Source of the DNA: Collybia mongolica
Taxonomy: Eukaryota > Basidiomycota > Agaricomycetes > Agaricales > Clitocybaceae
Length of the DNA: 64,000 nucleotides
Assembly (NCBI GenBank): GCA_013420905.1
Contig: JAAXNY010000010.1
Coordinates: 1,364,001-1,428,000 of the forward strand
Direction of reading: 5' to 3'
In this document: positions 20,688-32,400 of the stretch, piece by piece
How the letters are laid out: the number at the start of each line of letters is the position of its first letter
Position numbering within the stretch: position 1 is the stretch's first letter
Position numbers and translations under genes: made by a program
The notes under the pieces: generated by a model
What the model was told of the DNA's origin: nothing
Databases searched by the model: none
The model's input: the letters and a program-made list of their open reading frames with translations, nothing else

Positions 20688-21031
20688 TATCAGGCTAGTT
20701 GGATATCAGTCTATATATATGACGGTGACGATTTTTGCGTATCTTACCTGTTTTTCGCGTGTACGACCATATTTTCATCCCTCAAAGCGTGATCGATCAT
20801 TGATGAACCCCTTTCGAGAAGGGAAATCAACAAGTGCAAACAGCGAAGATTTGCTGCACGGGTTTTGACTTGGGGAGCTGTGCTGGGACGTTGGGGGCTT
20901 AATCCACACAACCCGTTTCTGCTTAACCTGTTTTCTTTACTTGTCCCCACTCGATCCCCATAGCTCATACACCTTTACTTATCAAAATCTCCTGAAAGTC
21001 TTTCGATTCCTCGTCCTTATTATCTTGAGCC
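20688..21031. other. Intergenic between tandem transporter and phosphatase genes
   Basis: 344 bp holding the transporter 3' end and the phosphatase promoter. No specific motif that I can support. Confidence 0.4.
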
Positions 21032-23137
21032 ATGGTAAGTCTCGCGATAACACTCACTGCGCTTGCATTAAACGCGAAAATGCTAGGGACAAACACTCTC
21101 TTCCCCGAGTCAGTTCAACCTTAAATAGAGACCTATCCTTCCGCCTTTAAGCCCTTTTACAGTGACCCAGAAGCACTCGCAATCAGGCGAGAATGGTCGG
21201 TTTGCGTATGGAATATCAGAGATGCAAGGGTGGAGAATCAGTGAGCCTTTTACAGCATTGATAGTTTCAGACTGCATGCTACTCCTTTAATGTCGATTGA
21301 CGTGATCTCATTTTTATCATCAGCCATGGAGGACGCTCACGCTGTTGTGTTGGATTTGGACCAAGGAAAGGAAGACTCGAACGCTTTCTTTGCTGTTTAC
21401 GATGGCCACGGCGGTGCGTCATTGTTCATATATTTCCTTTCCTCTGTTGATATTGTTTCAAAGGCGGTACCGTTGCTAGGTTCGCTGGTCAGAATGTACA
21501 CAAGAGATTACTGGCTGAGGAGACATATCGCGAGAAAAAATATGATGTTGCTTTAAAAAGAGCGTTCTTGGGCACCGACGAGGATCTACTAGCAAGTGAG
21601 TCGTGTTGTACCTTTACATCTGCGAAAACTGGTACTCATGAGTGGTGCAACAGATCCTGCACACACCCGGGATCCTTCGGGCTGCACCGCCGTGGCCGCG
21701 CTGGTGACTTCTGATGGGAAGATCTATGTTGTATGTCACCTCCTCTTGCGCATGGTGTTTATCTGATCATTTATAGGCAAATGCTGGTGATTCTAGATCC
21801 GTAATTGGTACGAAGGGTGTGGTGAAGCCACTCAGCTATGATCACAAACCCACGAGTGACGGTACGACTACTACCAATCTTCACATTGTTTTCTCATCCA
21901 TTCTTTGCAGTCGAGAAAGAGAGAATTCACGGAGCTGGTGGTTATATCGAATATGGCCGTGTTAATGGTTCGCTCTTGCATGAGCGTTATGCAAGTATTT
22001 GACTAACTGTTACTCACAGGCAATCTCGCGTTATCACGAGCCTTGGGAGACTTCGAATTCAAAAAAAATTACTCGCTGACTCCGGAAAGGCAGATTATTA
22101 CTGCTGACCCTGACGTCACCTGCCATGAAATTACTGAAGAAGATGAATTTCTGGTTATAGCCTGTGATGGTCAGTGAATTATACAAATCCTATATTACTG
22201 TTCGGCTCAACGTTATGGCTTCCTAGGTATCTGGGATTGTTTGAGTTCCCAGCAAGTTGTGGACTTCGTTCGGTACCAGGTATCCCTGGGGAAGGACCTC
22301 GCAGAGATTTGTGAGATGATGTGCGACCACTGTTTGGCACCCGACACGTCATCTGGTGCCGGAATTGGATGCGACAACATGACCGTTCTGATCATCGCAC
22401 TGCTTCACGGACGTACGAAGGAGGAATGGCAGGCATGGATCATTGATCGTGTCAAGAACAATTATGGATATAAAACGCCGACCGTCCTACCCCAGTTGTA
22501 TGCCCAAAGTCGACTCATGTCATTCCGTGCACGACGCGAGGCTCAGGAGCCGCGCGATCGAACACGACAGGATCATGACTTCGAAGAGAACGGTCATGGG
22601 TTCATGTCTGGCTCTGGTTTGGGAGGGTTTTCACGCGTGCTTGGGAGTACTGGAGGCATCACGTTCAAACCGGGTGTTGGGATCCTCAGTGATACTGGAG
22701 CATTAATGTTCGGCACTGATGAAGATAGTGATGAAGAAGAGGAAGAAAGTGGTGATGATGATATGCAGGGTCGCTCCTATTTTGCAGACACTTTGCTCGG
22801 ACACACTGAACCCTCCGATCCCACTCAACAACTCAAAGCTCATTTTGATGAATTTGAAAAGACTATCCGGGAGGAAGATGGCACGGACGAGGATGGAGAT
22901 TCGCGGATGGACGATAGCGACAATTCGGACCGCAACGCAAGTAAAAAGTCTCTTCATGACTCGCATCCTCAACTCCAGGGAGAAGCCCCTCCACCTCCCA
23001 GAGTTATTCCCAATGGTGACGCGTCTACTGCTCCCGTAGAACAACTGAAGTCGCAGCCTCATGGGGATGAACCACTTCCGGTTGTCAAAGTGGAGGGATT
23101 GTTAGATGCGAGTGAGGATCCGCTTGTAAAAGAGTGA
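21032..23137 (+). CDS. PTC2: PP2C-type Ser/Thr protein phosphatase, PTC2/PTC3-like, 534 aa
   Basis: Ten exons: 21032-21034 (the ATG alone), 21087-21108, 21163-21240, 21324-21413, 21464-21595, 21654-21730, 21777-21861, 21911-21967, 22020-22169 and 22227-23137. The N-terminus reads MGQTLSSP, the possible N-myristoylation start typical of Ptc2/3. The PP2C core (about 1-300) has all metal-site motifs: MEDAH, FAVYDGHGG, SGCTAVAALV, ANAGDSR, GNLALSRALGDFEFK, VIACDGIWD and GCDNMTVLI. PP2C enzymes are Mg/Mn-dependent phosphatases; Ptc2/3 switch off stress MAP kinases and the DNA-damage checkpoint. The C-terminal 230 residues are acidic (DEDSDEEEEESGDDD) and probably disordered, as in the family. The tail helps distinguish it from PTC1. 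The assignment to the PTC2/3 group is firm, one-to-one orthology less so. Confidence 0.88.
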
Positions 23138-23426
23138 AAGGATGTAATACCGCAATGTATCTCTACCTCTTTCTTTTCTTTCCTTTATGCTGTGTTACAA
23201 GTTTATCTCTCCTTGGGCTCCCTCTCTGTTTGTTCTTATTATATCGGTGTTGTACCGCTGTCTTCGATATCACGTCCATGTAGTACCTACATTCGCGCAC
23301 CCGGCTAGCACAGACAGACCACATTCCTTCGACCATTTCATTTCTAGCATCACACGATTCTACTGTCTCCCGCCCTGCTACATATTGTACGAACGGTATA
23401 TAGTATACATGAAATCTCTTCCTACT

Positions 23427-25411
23427 TCACATATTTTTTATGAGGATCAACTCCCCCTCAGTTAAACAAAGAATAGTTAGCCCTGTGCTCATTTTCACTG
23501 CCCCAACACCCAATAGAGATCCACCATATCCATCGTCGACTTTGAGAATGGCTTGCTTTGCCCATTTTTCACTCACCGAGGAAGCGCGGTAGATATACAC
23601 ATTTCCTCCTCTGTCTCGCGTGCCGCCTTCAAAGGCGAAGACAGCCTTTTCAGGGATGTGGTAGGTAAACCGCGTGTCCTGTTTTGACGCCAAAACGAAT
23701 GCTAATGCGGAGAAAGTGAAGGCGTGGACCCATTCTGCACCGCTGTCAGGGCTGTTGGTTGCCTGATTCAATGAAAACAGTGTCCCATCCAAGTTACTCT
23801 TCGTTACAATCGATGTCGTGCCACCGCTTCCAGGAAATGGGGTTGAAAGGAGTTGGAAGGGAATTTCCCTTGCGTCCGTCCACCATTTCGGGACAGTCCC
23901 GTCCCCACCCACCCAGGTTACGTAGGCGCTCCTACCAACCGATGCATCGACTTCCATGTCGATCTCTCCTTCTGCAAGACTAGGTACTCCTCTCCCTAGT
24001 CCCAGTCCGCTAGAATCGTCACCATCACGCAATGCTGTTGTGTATTTTTCCAAAGCCTCACGAATTTGCCAAAGCTCGGACGGGTCAAGGGTCTCGGGGA
24101 CGTCTACATTGTCAGAGTCAGTTTCTGATCCTGTGGATGTGCCCGCCGATGCGAACACCTGGGTCCACCTTGTGCCTTCGTGTTGTTTGTCGAGATGTAA
24201 TGTAAGAATTCCAAATGAATGCTCCGCTTCACGGTCCCATGTCCAATAGCTTGTTGAAGGCGATATGCCATCCCAAAGGAGCTTCGCCGAGTATCGAGGG
24301 ATGGGCACAGATGTTTCCACCTCATTGTCAACGTGAACAGTAACAGTTTTCGGAGAGAATAGAACTTTGATCAAGGATTTTGGAGTACTCGATGGAAGTG
24401 GAAAGGCAACTGTAACAGAATCATGAGTCTGGATCCAGGAATATGGCGGAGGTTTGGGAAAGTCTGCCCCCTGCGAGTCAAAATCTTCGCCCACTCTGGG
24501 AACTGGGGCAATCTCGTCAGCGGTTGGTTCATAAGAAGGGGGTGGTGGATGAGCAGTCTCTCGGTAGCTTGCCCCTGCAATAAGTAGGAAACATCCGAGT
24601 GATTCTTCATAACTAGTATATATTGGAACATCTTGGCCACGACGATGCCACAGAATATTCATTTGACGTGGCTCGCACTGTGGCCGGAGCGAGAGAAGCT
24701 CTATTTTGACAGCCCAGATGTCAAAATCAGTTGGGGAATGTTTGCCTCGATCGTCGAACCGCAAACTGATATCGGAACCTTTTTCTTCTGCGTAGTAGCG
24801 AGAAGATAAGACCACAACGGCGAAGGTAGGTGATAGCCTGTGGGCACTGTGTATCCTGAAGGGAGTATTCACAGACTCCTTCAGAGAGAAAACACCAAGA
24901 GCTTCGGCAGGTCCGTCTTCCTTTATCTGAAGGACATACATTGTGCCATAACCGTCCGAAACAAACACCATGGAGGATGTAAGAAAAGCTGCTGAGGGAT
25001 ATTCACGGCTGGGTAATCCAATAGCATCTGATTGTACGGGTGAAGGAAGTTCGTATATAATTCTGAAAGATGGGCGGATATTTTCCTACTTTGTAAAAAT
25101 CAAATAAGAGAGACGGCATCGCAGGCGGACTGTTTCAAATTGCTCACCGCGTCCACATCAATCAAGATGGTTCTGGACTCGGAATCGACGTACAAGGCGC
25201 GACAGCCTTCGCCTTGCACGGAAATATGATTGTGGGTGATACGACTTTGGACTTCCTGAAACGAGAACGTCGACCCCCTGGATGCTGTGGCCTGGGTGGG
25301 TTTGTATTCTAATGGATATCGAGCTACAATATCCTCCTGAAGGGTAAGATCCAGTTTGTAGCCCTCAAATTTTGGATTGAGAAGAGATCGTCTCGGAGTA
25401 AAGGTTTCCAT
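23427..25411 (-). CDS. NUDCD1: NudC domain-containing protein 1-like (CS domain), 640 aa, two exons
   Basis: Exon 1 25148-25411, intron 25086-25147 (62 nt), exon 2 23427-25085; 641 codons with stop. The intron joins ...LIDVDA to ENIRPSF and keeps frame. A CS/p23-like domain begins near PYSWIQTHDSVTVAFPLPS and runs through VLFSPKTVTV, about residues 295-345. It is flanked by beta-rich segments that in NUDCD1 form a propeller-like fold (FVSDGYGTMYVLQ; FEGGTRDRGGNVYIYR). NUDCD1 proteins act as HSP90-linked co-chaperones for WD40 and other beta-propeller clients. The human protein is about 580 residues, so this one is somewhat longer, with an acidic insert after the CS domain. It converges with the phosphatase gene (289 bp between stops) and diverges from the dehydrogenase gene (269 bp). 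Confidence 0.85.
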
Positions 25412-25680
25412 GCGGATCGCTGTAAGTATGGTATGTTCAAAATTGTCGTCAAGATTGTTGGGATTTCTGAGGTAAATCGACGAGATTAGGTTTCAGCATA
25501 ATTATCACGTGCACGTGAAAATTACCATATATTCACGACCCTGCCGAGCATCGTCTGTCTATGTACGTACATAGACATGTTGAATACCACTGCTTCTCCT
25601 TGGTTCCTTGTGTTGGTTTTGAGGCTGGGTTCCGTGGCGAAAACATACTCCTTCACACCATCCATTTCCCTCAAGGAAGA

Positions 25681-27097
25681 ATGCTAACCTGGTCATTTGC
25701 TGACATCTGTGCAATAGATATTTCAGCCTTTCTCTTACAAGCGTTTTTTGTGGGGAAGCCTCAATGGAATCTGGAAGACATTCCAGACCAGTCGGGAAAG
25801 GTTGTGATCATCACTGGTGGAAATACAGGTTTAGGGAAAGAGATCGCCAAGGTCCGTTGCGTTAGCCTTCAAATCGCCGAGAAACCAATATTTTGATCCA
25901 GTCATTGCTTCTACGAAATGCGAAGGTATATATCGCATGTAGAAACAAAAGCAAAGCCGAATTTGCAGCCTCGGAGCTGAGAGATATTACTGGGAAAGAC
26001 ACTTTTTTCCTACCAGTTGACCTCGCCGACCTGAAATCTGTTAAAGCGGGAGTTGATGAATTCTTGAGGTGCGTTCAATGATACTGCTGTTCAGCGTATC
26101 ATGAATCACTGCGTTACAGCAAAGAAACCCAACTACATGCTTTATATAACAACGCGTGAGTCTTGTGATGGCGTCGTGCTTCTTGTAGACATGATCTATG
26201 TATGCCTAGGGGTGTCCTATCCCTTCCTATGGATGTGCATGCAAACGGCTATGATATGCAAATGCATACCAATGTTCTAGGTGGGTTCGAGAGTTATGTC
26301 GGCAACCAGAAAATCACATAAACTCGTACAATTTCAGGCCATTTTTACCTTACCAAGCTCCTCCTTCCTGCTCTACTTTCAGTCGCTGTAGGCACGTCTA
26401 GCGCAAAGGCACGTATCATGAACGTGACTTCGTCCGCCCACTATATCGCTCGAGCTGCCGCACTTGACTTCAATACGTTCAAATGCGGGCCAGCGAGGGA
26501 TAGACTCAATGGGGACGATATGTATATTCAGAGCAAGTTTGTACGTACCGCCAAATGATATTTTTTGCAAATACCTCTTTACCCTCCGCTATGAACAGGC
26601 AAACATCGTCTTCGCTAGTGAACTCGCTCGAAGGTATGGGAAGCACGGTATTGTGTCCATGTCGATCAACCCAGGTATGCCCTTTCTCTCCTTTACTCTG
26701 GAATGACGGGTGTCGTGTATCTGTTTATAGGAAACCTCAAGACCAACCTTGCACGCCACGTGAATAATCCAATCAAGAGATTACTAACTGTTCGTCCTTG
26801 AAGCCCAGAATTAACCAGTTTTTTTAAAATGAGTATACAGGCATGCCTCCAAATATACCCATCCACTTGGGGCGCACTGACCGAACTATGGGCGGGAACT
26901 GCACCTGAAGCAGCTGAGCTTAATGGAAAAGTTAGCCTTACCCCTACGCATATTTTGAGGTACTCATGCTACTCTTTTTAACTACGAAGTACATCATGCC
27001 TTGGGGAAAGGTAGGCTCTCCCCGCACGGATACCCAGGACCCTCAACTGGGTAAAGACCTTTGGGAATGGCTAGAGGAACAGGTTCTCGACGTATAG
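25681..27097 (+). CDS. Short-chain dehydrogenase/reductase, 326 aa, nine exons
   Basis: Exons 25681-25851, 25902-26068, 26120-26155, 26210-26280, 26338-26540, 26599-26674, 26731-26789, 26841-26930 and 26990-27097 (327 codons with stop). A Rossmann fold with the cofactor motif TGGNTGLG at residues 45-52, the YNNAG motif at exons 3-4, NVTSSAHY with the catalytic Ser, and catalytic YIQSK (Tyr211, Lys215), followed by SINPGNLKTNL. An Arg of ACRNKSKA after strand 2 suggests NADP(H). The layout resembles retinol dehydrogenase/WW-domain-oxidoreductase-like SDRs common in Agaricomycetes. The substrate cannot be read from sequence. Start choice: the ATG at 25681 gives a hydrophobic N-terminus of about 25 residues, possibly a membrane anchor; an upstream in-frame ATG at 25561 is less likely. 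Confidence 0.85.
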
Positions 27098-27422
27098 GCT
27101 ATGTGCTATTTGGTGCTTTTTAGCCAGTTTCCATGGTTTTCTTTATAGCGGAGTCTGATCCTGTGCGATGGAACTAGTCACAATTTTCTATGTTGTTCAC
27201 AATTTTGAATGCATGAGTCGAAAAAAGTCATTGATTGTTCGTAAACAGGTACATTGCACCAGTAAACATAAAAGGCCAAGTCGTGCTCATCATCAAGTTC
27301 GTATCGTCAATAGGAAACGATTTGGTATAAAGATATCATTAATAAATACCGGATATCTCCTCCTCCAACATTGCGGGTATCAACATCGTCCAAGATGAAT
27401 TCGGTTAGAAACAGAACACCAC
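27098..27422. other. Intergenic between convergent genes
   Basis: 325 bp between the stop of the dehydrogenase and the stop of the DUF4203 gene. Holds both 3' ends; no further feature seen. Confidence 0.4.
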
Positions 27423-29489
27423 TCAATTATTCGCTGTTGCATTCACATCCCTCCAAAAATGCTCCCACTGCGTAGCTTTCTGCTCTGCATCCCTTTGTCT
27501 GTCCCCCGCTTCGTCATCCGAACTATCAAATTCCCTAACCTGTGGCATCCCATCAAGCCTCTGCTTCCTTTTCGTCGCACTCACAACAGGCGGAGGTGTG
27601 TGTATTTGTGGTGGAGACACACTCCTTCCCCCAATACCGAACGCGTCTTGTTGCGCGACCGATATCCGATCCAATGCTTTGATTAGTGAGGGCGTGGCGG
27701 GGACTGCGCCCATTGGCAAGGGCACGTTCAGATTGGAGACATGGCTCCCAGTTCCACTACCACTCGCTCCACCGCCCGTAGATGTTGAAGTAGTAGAATG
27801 CCGCTTCATAAATCCAGGACTCCATGGCACATCGGTTCTCTCCCGTTCCTTTTGAGGCTCCCTGGAGTTTCCCAAGTCCTCTTCATAGTCAGAATAATCC
27901 GGGGCCCCCTCACCCCTGCTGGCATTTATACGGCCCTTCTTCAGCTTTGCTAATTCTAAATCATAATCAATCGAGGGATATCCGCGCACATTGACCAGGG
28001 TTGGTGAAGATGACGATGCCGTCAGCGATGCTTTTTGCTTCAGCCAGGGTCGAACCGTATCTGTCTCCGACTCTGAACTCAAAGAGTCAGAACTTAGATC
28101 CCCACCAAACTTGATTCGCCTCCGCCCACCGGCACTGGAGGTGACATTCTTCAGACGGTTTCTCTTTGAGGGCTTGTACATCTTTTCAGATAGTGTTTTT
28201 TTGATGAACCCGGGGGTGGATGGCAGTGTAGGTAGGTCGTATAAGGGGTCAGGCTTGGAGCCAAGAGGGTATTTCGAGAAATCGTCACTGTCGCGAGGAA
28301 GTAGGGTGGCAGATTCCTTCGAAATACTGTCCCTTGGTTGTTTATAACGGGTTAGTAGGGACGGCGGAAACACTATGCCACCTTTTTCTTCCTTAGATGA
28401 GGAAGGAAATAGACGGTCCAAGAAGGAATTGTGGACAAGAGGCTTGAATGACCCTGCACGCGAGGTGTCGTTGGGGAGGTTAGCAGCGTAGTTGGCTAGG
28501 TAATTGTCCCATTTCTATTGAGAACCAACACTATATAGTTAGAGAAGAACAAAGCAAGAGTTACGATTGCGCACCTCGTCAGGACATTCACCTAACCACC
28601 TATTCAAGAGCCAATCTACAGCAGCCCCCGTGGATAAGAAGATACAGAAAGCAGCACTGAGCCCCTTCTCTTTCGGTGTTCCCCAGGTCTCGCCATCGTG
28701 GAGCCAGAGGCGTTCCCATACATCACCCCAGGCCGGTATGCGCGCAAGGAGGGCGATAGCAAGGGTAAGGCCGAATGCGCCGGAGGAGGAAGTAGCGACA
28801 CGCAAACTCGGATGAAGATATCTCGCTAATCGAGTCACAGAGAACAAGAGGACTAGGACCAATAAAACAATCGTAAAGAGCATTATCAGGACTTGACGAG
28901 GGAGAAGGGATGGGTGAATTATGACACAAAGTCCGAGGGCCAGTAGAGCTCTAAGTTAAATATATATAAGTCGAAACATAAATGGACTAAAAGAATCACT
29001 TACCCGCCAGATATAGCAGAGAGCACAAGAGCAGCATGTCGGTAGCGTCCACCAATGGTAGTAGTGACTATTGCAGACAAGATCCATACGGCCAGAAAAG
29101 AGTTAGATGACAGAGGTGCAGAGGATGATATCACTGGGATCAGTAAAGAAAGGAATGTTGACAGATGCACTTGAGAGTATAACGTTATATTATTGCGCTG
29201 ATATACCAGAGAAAAGAAGAAACGCACCCCCCAAAACATAACCACTGGCAAGTCCACCAATACCCCCCTGAAGTGTCCAGACGAACTTGCGTTTCTTAGG
29301 GCTATCGAATGCACCAGGAAGTGGCACAAGAGTATGAGAAGAGGAAGGAAAAGAACGAGAGCGGTCGAGGGTGAGGAAGGTGCCAGAGAACGTGAGAAGG
29401 ACCGAGAGAAGGAGGAGGGGAATAGTGTATGCTAGAAGGTGTGGCGTCGAGGCCACTAGCGCCGACAATGAATAATGTACAGACGACAT
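27423..29489 (-). CDS. DUF4203 (TM198-like) multi-pass membrane protein, 638 aa
   Basis: Exons 29207-29489, 29004-29169, 28575-28950 and 27423-28514 give 639 codons. An N-terminal hydrophobic segment (LAYTIPLLLLSVLLTFSG) is followed by five or six more membrane helices: GGLASGYVLGGAFLLF, FLAVWILSAIVTTTIGG, LLALGLCVIIHPSLL, IVLLVLVLLFSVTRL, FGLTLAIALLARIPAW and AAFCIFLSTGAAVDWLL. This is the seven-helix DUF4203/TM198 layout. A long soluble tail (about residues 280-638) is basic and Ser-rich with repeated short TPGFIKK/SPGFMKR/TPSLIKA-like motifs, whose role is unknown. The family has no settled function in fungi. The first intron could be only 37 nt (29170-29206) or could extend to a later in-frame acceptor (about 73 nt), which would drop 12 residues. 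Confidence 0.78.
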
Positions 29490-32400
29490 CGGTGGCGACG
29501 ACGACGATGAGGCGGGACAGGGTCTTCGCTTAGAGATCGCCTGATCAAGCCGGATCCGAATTCCGATCCCGCCGCGAGTCAAACCCGACTGTGTGATGTG
29601 TCGGCTGTCACATGTCACCAGTGTCACCACTAGCTGCAGGTATGGCTGTTAAAGTTATTCACTGACATAACTATATTCTATGGTATCCTAGCCAACACCA
29701 CTCAAATTTCAAGTTGAAACGCCTCCACAAAGTCTAGAATTGTTCCATTAATACCGTGACTGTATTACGAATACCCAGCCAGTCTCTGTTGCCATTGGGT
29801 ACGGTACCGGTAGGCGTCTATTCTTTCGCTATGACATTGTACAATGTATTCAATGACGTTGCCAAAAACGTCCTGCATCAGACTTCAAACTCGACTTACT
29901 CCTCCAGGTTTGGCTTCAGCTGTTTTCGATGATTGCCCACCTGCTCGGATCCAAGTAAGTAACTTGCGTCTTTCTTTGGACAATACTTACTCGTCGTCCG
30001 GTAGCTCAATTCATTTTTAAAACACCGAGAATTTTATTTTTATCCTTTTCCTCAGGCGACAGCACAAGGGCCTCCTCGCTGTAATACATCACAGCATTCC
30101 AATGCTGGTCCAGAACTGATTCATAAATGTCGGCTGTAGATGGCGAAATGTCATTATCACTAGCCTTCCAAGCGAGAATCCAGCAGTAGCCTCAGCCATT
30201 CCGCATCAGTAACCTTGTGATTCACAACATACCCAGCCCACCCTCATCGGAGGCCAGAGACAGATCTAACAATACCACATGGACAGACCTGGTCTCTCAA
30301 CATCTCGGATATCATTGTTTGTCATCGGACGGTTCCGTCTTTTTCGATGACTGTTGAAATCGTAGGCATGTTCCGAGACCCCCAGGCGCCCATGGACTTA
30401 AGTCTCTGTGGAACGCAAGGCCGCGCTCGCTATGTTAATATTTGAAATGCCGTACGCACGTTTTACCTCTGATTTGCTAAGCATTCCTTTCGATTAAGGA
30501 CCTCTACGGTCGGTAAATGAATAATTACGATCGGTATGACCATCCCTTTTCCTCACCTTTTTCCATGAATTTACCGTCGCTAATCCACTTCCGTTCCCTT
30601 AGTATTAGGACCTTAGAGGCCGGACTTAACACCAATGCGGCAAATGATTGTTTCGACCTGTGGCACAGATTACTCTGCACTGCACATCCACGAGGCGAAT
30701 ACCACTGAAAAGCCTCAAGGTGATAGCCCCTCAACGAAATGGCACACGGCGGTGGATCTGAGGCTCATTCAAGTCCTGAAACCTTTCGGTCAACCTCTGA
30801 AGAATTACAACTACTGGTTCTTCGCCCCCTGAAAACTCATTCGGATATACCACGGTAGGTGAACTCCCGGAGTCTGCCTGTATATTCAGCGATCAGACTC
30901 AAGAGGCAGGAAGCTCTTCGGGGGCCCTTATCTTATCTTAGCCCAGATCAACGAAAGCACCGATCATATAGTTCAAGTTCAAACCATCACTCGAGGACTA
31001 CGTCTTTGCATGACCCCCAGTCGTCGATCAACGGTCCCGGCGGTACGCACCACTAGTTGTGTGATTACCTTTTCCCTTGTTTTCTCCAGAGATCAGCCGT
31101 CGCTTCTAGTACCCCTCCAGAACGCGTATCGCTGTTATTCAACAATGAATACATCCAAGGAAATACACAGACCTCAGGGTGAATTGTACCGGGAAAAGAA
31201 ATCCCGAAATTTCCCCTGACTTTAATGTAGCTTGTGGACAACACTTCGCGTATGCTCGAATGTCAATGGCGTCTTTTGCTCGCAGTGCCTTTGTGAACAG
31301 TCAGGCCTGATGATCATGCACGATAACGGCCACCGGAGTATGGCAAAATCCCGATAATTTGCCTATGCGGTGTACGATGCCATGGAATATCCATTCCGCC
31401 CAAGATGATCTTGGAATGTGTATGAGAGGCAAGTAAACGTCCTGATACGGGCCTTGACCGCCGTTTTTTACGACGATTGTATGTCACAATAATTCGTTGC
31501 ATGGATCTGGCCTTTGTTCCCGATTTAAGATGAGGTGAGAAGTTATGCCATTTATGAAAAAAACCTATACCATTTCATCACACTCAACTATATGCATATG
31601 GAGCAGGCCGATTGTGTGTCAACGCACTTCCAGCCATCTTTAGAGTGTCGATGATATGACAACATTATGCGCTATTGCTGCAGGGAATACTCTCGATTGA
31701 TCCACACTTCGAACCAACGAAATTGACCCGCCCTTACTCTAAAACATCTTCCCGAGATAAAACTAGGTTTCCCAGGTCCTGCATCCGGGCTTCTGAATCA
31801 TAAACTTCAACTCTAAACCTTCTTTCGCTACGATTCCCGACGCTTCCCGAATCTTCGACAAGTAAGCGGGCCCCAGCGGCCCGCTCATCGTTTCTCCCCC
31901 CTTTTTCCAAAGATTTCCCGCCGCTTAACTTGCGTGGCCGTTTTACTCCCGCCTACCTCTCACTCTCATATCAACCCTTTTCTTATCATCCACATCGCAC
32001 TCAGCCTTGCACTCAAGCATTCAGCACCCAACCAGCGCCTGGTACAAATGACTTCTTCGCCCTTGTCATGCTTTCCACCCGCATTTCTGCACGTACAAAG
32101 TGCTGAGAGATTTACTGAACACGTTATCTTGGCCACGATCTGCCCCCAGGAGTTCCTGACCGAGGGTTGTGGAATTTTCTCTACCGACGCTTCTCATCGC
32201 TCTGATAAACTATATTTTGGGCCAAACCGATTCTCGCGGCGCGTCATTCGACAGACATATCACTACCTGGTAGGCAAGTATGTCTTAACATAGTCTAAAG
32301 GAACCGTATTATTCCGAACCTCTCATGTTTCTTTGACTTTCCAGGGATGATTGAATGGGCTCGTCGTCTTGTGATTAGTGCCCATTGGAAGCACATGCAA

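Noticed and set aside
31865..31885. Perfect 8-bp GC-rich hairpin, possible terminator or structured RNA
   Set aside because: A single short palindrome of this size is expected by chance in many kilobases, and no gene ends beside it.
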